Source: JAGQKC01 sp965223675
Lineage (GTDB): Bacteria > Nitrospirota > Nitrospiria > Nitrospirales > UBA8639
Assembly: GCA_965223675.1 (NCBI GenBank)
Contig: OZ245013.1
Location: 1,922,001 to 1,986,000 of the forward strand
Length of the DNA: 64,000 nucleotides
Direction: 5' to 3'
This document shows, piece by piece, positions 62,514 through 64,000 of this stretch. Each line of letters opens with the position of its first letter. Position 1 is the first letter of the stretch. The position numbers and the translations under genes were made by a program. The notes under the pieces were generated by a model. It did no database searches, was not told the DNA's origin, and worked only from the letters and a program-made list of their open reading frames with translations.

Positions 62514-63614
62514 ATGAGTACAGCAATCTTACAGGAAAGAACTCACCAACAATCCAACGAATCTCAGCTACCAAAAACCATGAAAGCCGTAGTGCTTCGT
62601 GAGTTTGGAGGTCCCGATGTCCTCAGGCACGAAGAGATCGACACACCAAAACCGAAGTTTGGCCACATTGTGATCAAGGTTCTGGCAGCAGGACTGAATC
62701 GTCTCGATCACTATCTTCGTCAAGGATCAGTCATACCCAACCTTCTTTTCCCTCATATCCTCGGAGTTGATGCTGTCGGAGAAGTTGCTGAGCTAGGTGA
62801 CGGCGTGACCAACTTGCAAATTGGAGATCGTGTGATTCCCGCAGCAGGGTTCACGCTGAACGAAGAGGATGACAAGAACCGACCGCTCGCTAACTCGCCC
62901 AGTTTTGTTGTTCCGGGTGTGCATCTCTGGGGTGCGTATGCCCAATACATGGAGGTGCCGGCTCGTTGGGCTGTGAAAGATGAGACGGGACTCTCACCGG
63001 CCGAAGTTGCCACGTTACCGGTCGTTCTGGGCACCTCGGTGCGGGCGGTGAAAGAAGTCGGTGAAGTAAAAGCTGGAGACAGAGTGCTAGTCACAGCCGG
63101 GGCATCCGGTTCAGGAAGCATGCATATTCAAGTCGCTAAAGCGTTAGGCGCCAAGGTCGCGGCAACAGTGCGAGATGACGTGAAAGGCAACTATGTGAAA
63201 GCTCTTGGAGCCGATTTGGTGATTAACATTCGAAACGAGAATGTGGTGGAGAAGGTTAAGACATGGTCAGATGGCCAAGGAGCCGACGTCGCCATTGATA
63301 ATGTGGGTGGCGACGAGTTCTCTCAGATTATTGAGGCCGTTCGACCCTTTGGCATCATCGTGGCCTATGGTTTTACGGCTGGGGCTCAAGTGACGGTCAA
63401 TATTAAAGATTTCTTTTTCACACAGAAGCAGCTTCGGGGCACGATCTTCGCCGATCCTGAAGATCTGGAATGGGGCTTGAATCAGGTTCGAGAAGGCCGG
63501 GTTAAGGCCGCATTGGACCAGACATTTCCACTCAGCAAGGCTTCGGAAGCTCATCGGCTTCTGGCAGACAATAAGGTAAAGGGCAATTTTGTCCTATTGC
63601 CGTGGGAGGACTAA
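62514..63614 (+). CDS. Quinone-reductase-type medium-chain dehydrogenase
   Basis: The 366-residue MDR protein starts its domain with MKAVVLREFGGPDVLRHEEI, then LNRLDHYLRQG, HILGVDAVGEVAELG, VLVTAGASGSGSMHIQVAKA (NAD(P)H-binding) and ADVAIDNVGG. No structural-zinc cysteine cluster is seen, which fits NADPH:quinone reductases. ATG 62514 with AAAGGG upstream is chosen; the frame is open to 62457. It is the last gene of the SnoaL operon, probably used in detoxification. Confidence 0.9.
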   Translation: MSTAILQERTHQQSNESQLPKTMKAVVLREFGGPDVLRHEEIDTPKPKFGHIVIKVLAAGLNRLDHYLRQGSVIPNLLFPHILGVDAVGEVAELGDGVTNLQIGDRVIPAAGFTLNEEDDKNRPLANSPSFVVPGVHLWGAYAQYMEVPARWAVKDETGLSPAEVATLPVVLGTSVRAVKEVGEVKAGDRVLVTAGASGSGSMHIQVAKALGAKVAATVRDDVKGNYVKALGADLVINIRNENVVEKVKTWSDGQGADVAIDNVGGDEFSQIIEAVRPFGIIVAYGFTAGAQVTVNIKDFFFTQKQLRGTIFADPEDLEWGLNQVREGRVKAALDQTFPLSKASEAHRLLADNKVKGNFVLLPWED

Positions 63615-63690
63615 GCCTAGGTAGGAACAACAGAAATTTCATTCCCTCTCTTCAAAAGAAGAGAGGGGAATGCTTTCACAGAAAAACTAT

Positions 63691-64000
63691 TCATAGGAGA
63701 TCAGAAAGATCGCATGACATGAGTACACTAAGATCTATCTCTGATAAATCCCAATCAAATGCGAACCAATCAGAAGAATCTTTAGTAGGGACAAGGCTCA
63801 ACATTTCAGTTTTCATGGCAACGTAATCGCAGACCTCTCCCGTCTCTTCATGTACGCGATCAAAATCTTCGTGAGAAGTAAAGAGCGCATACGCCCAGCA
63901 AGAGAAGTCGAGTGGTAGTCCTAAGCGGTCAATCGTAGCACGAACTTCTTGGGGTGAGTAATTCGACTTTTTTCCGTGCTCTTGAATAAGGGCAGGGCCA
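63691..64000 (-). CDS. Hypothetical protein (5' end outside window)
   Basis: The minus strand is open from the window edge to a TGA at 63691-63693. It encodes ~102 residues including QEHGKKSNYSPQEVRATIDR, LGLPLDFSCWAYALFTSHED and FDRVHEETGEVCDYVAMKTE. There is no membrane segment and no family was recognised. The coding character (regular frame, charged helices) supports a real gene. It converges with the dehydrogenase. Confidence 0.65.
   Translation of the reverse strand, partial: GPALIQEHGKKSNYSPQEVRATIDRLGLPLDFSCWAYALFTSHEDFDRVHEETGEVCDYVAMKTEMLSLVPTKDSSDWFAFDWDLSEIDLSVLMSCDLSDLL

Overview
The window comes from a Gram-negative, free-living, probably aerobic bacterium. This rests on several lipoproteins, an 8-stranded-type outer-membrane barrel, an Slp lipoprotein, a murein lytic transglycosylase and abundant redox enzymes. 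Base composition is moderate, with AT-rich and one GC-rich island. Cytochrome P460, a SulP anion transporter of the bicarbonate-permease type, BON-repeat proteins and a GAF/sigma-54 activator with a Cys-rich insert would fit a Nitrospirota-like (Nitrospira-type) genome. That placement is inference and no rRNA is present to settle it. No rRNA, tRNA or CRISPR array was recognised.

Layout. 1-10 kb: ordinary genes, namely a 4Fe-4S/SCP2-like protein cut by the window edge, a six-BON-domain periplasmic protein, a GT1 glycosyltransferase translationally coupled to a dipeptide epimerase, and YjbQ with a decayed maa remnant behind it. 10-13.4 kb: an AT-rich two-gene insert (lipoprotein plus trypsin-like protease) bracketed by short repeats. 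13.6-26 kb: envelope genes (Slp, outer-membrane barrel), a BNR-repeat/MoaD-like pair, an MltF-like transglycosylase with two solute-binding domains, a HEAT/metzincin pair, an MBL-fold protein, glutaminase, and yajD and methyltransferase pseudogenes. 26.7-34.6 kb: DUF1330, a TIR-pseudokinase-globin fusion, DUF4383, a YHS protein with a broken TetR regulator, xthA and vapBC.

34.5-43.7 kb is an accessory zone. It holds many copies of a REP-like motif (GGGGTCAARTCTAGTTTTAT), two nearly identical ~105-bp elements in opposite orientation, orphan genes, truncated 3' or 5' copies of other genes (glutaminase, SelO, VOC protein, AAA ATPase), parDE with a perfect 35-bp palindrome, and a reverse transcriptase that resembles phage-defence RTs. 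43.8-51 kb: SulP, a HAMP receptor without output domain, DUF808, a REP-associated tyrosine transposase with its own 18-bp inverted repeats, and SelO.

51-64 kb: stress and redox genes (YkgJ, SnoaL-like, cytochrome P460, DUF5069, TetR, SDR, hexapeptide acyltransferase, parvulin, RoxA, ElaA, STAS). The window ends with a sigma-54 activator divergent from an internally deleted carboxymuconolactone-decarboxylase gene, a SnoaL-like protein and a quinone-reductase-type dehydrogenase, with a plausible sigma-54 promoter and operator repeats between them.

The most notable items are the TIR-pseudokinase-globin fusion, the RT with a long helical C-terminus, the REP-like element family with captured gene ends, the duplicated TetR/YHS units, and the tandem-repeat metzincin/HEAT operon.
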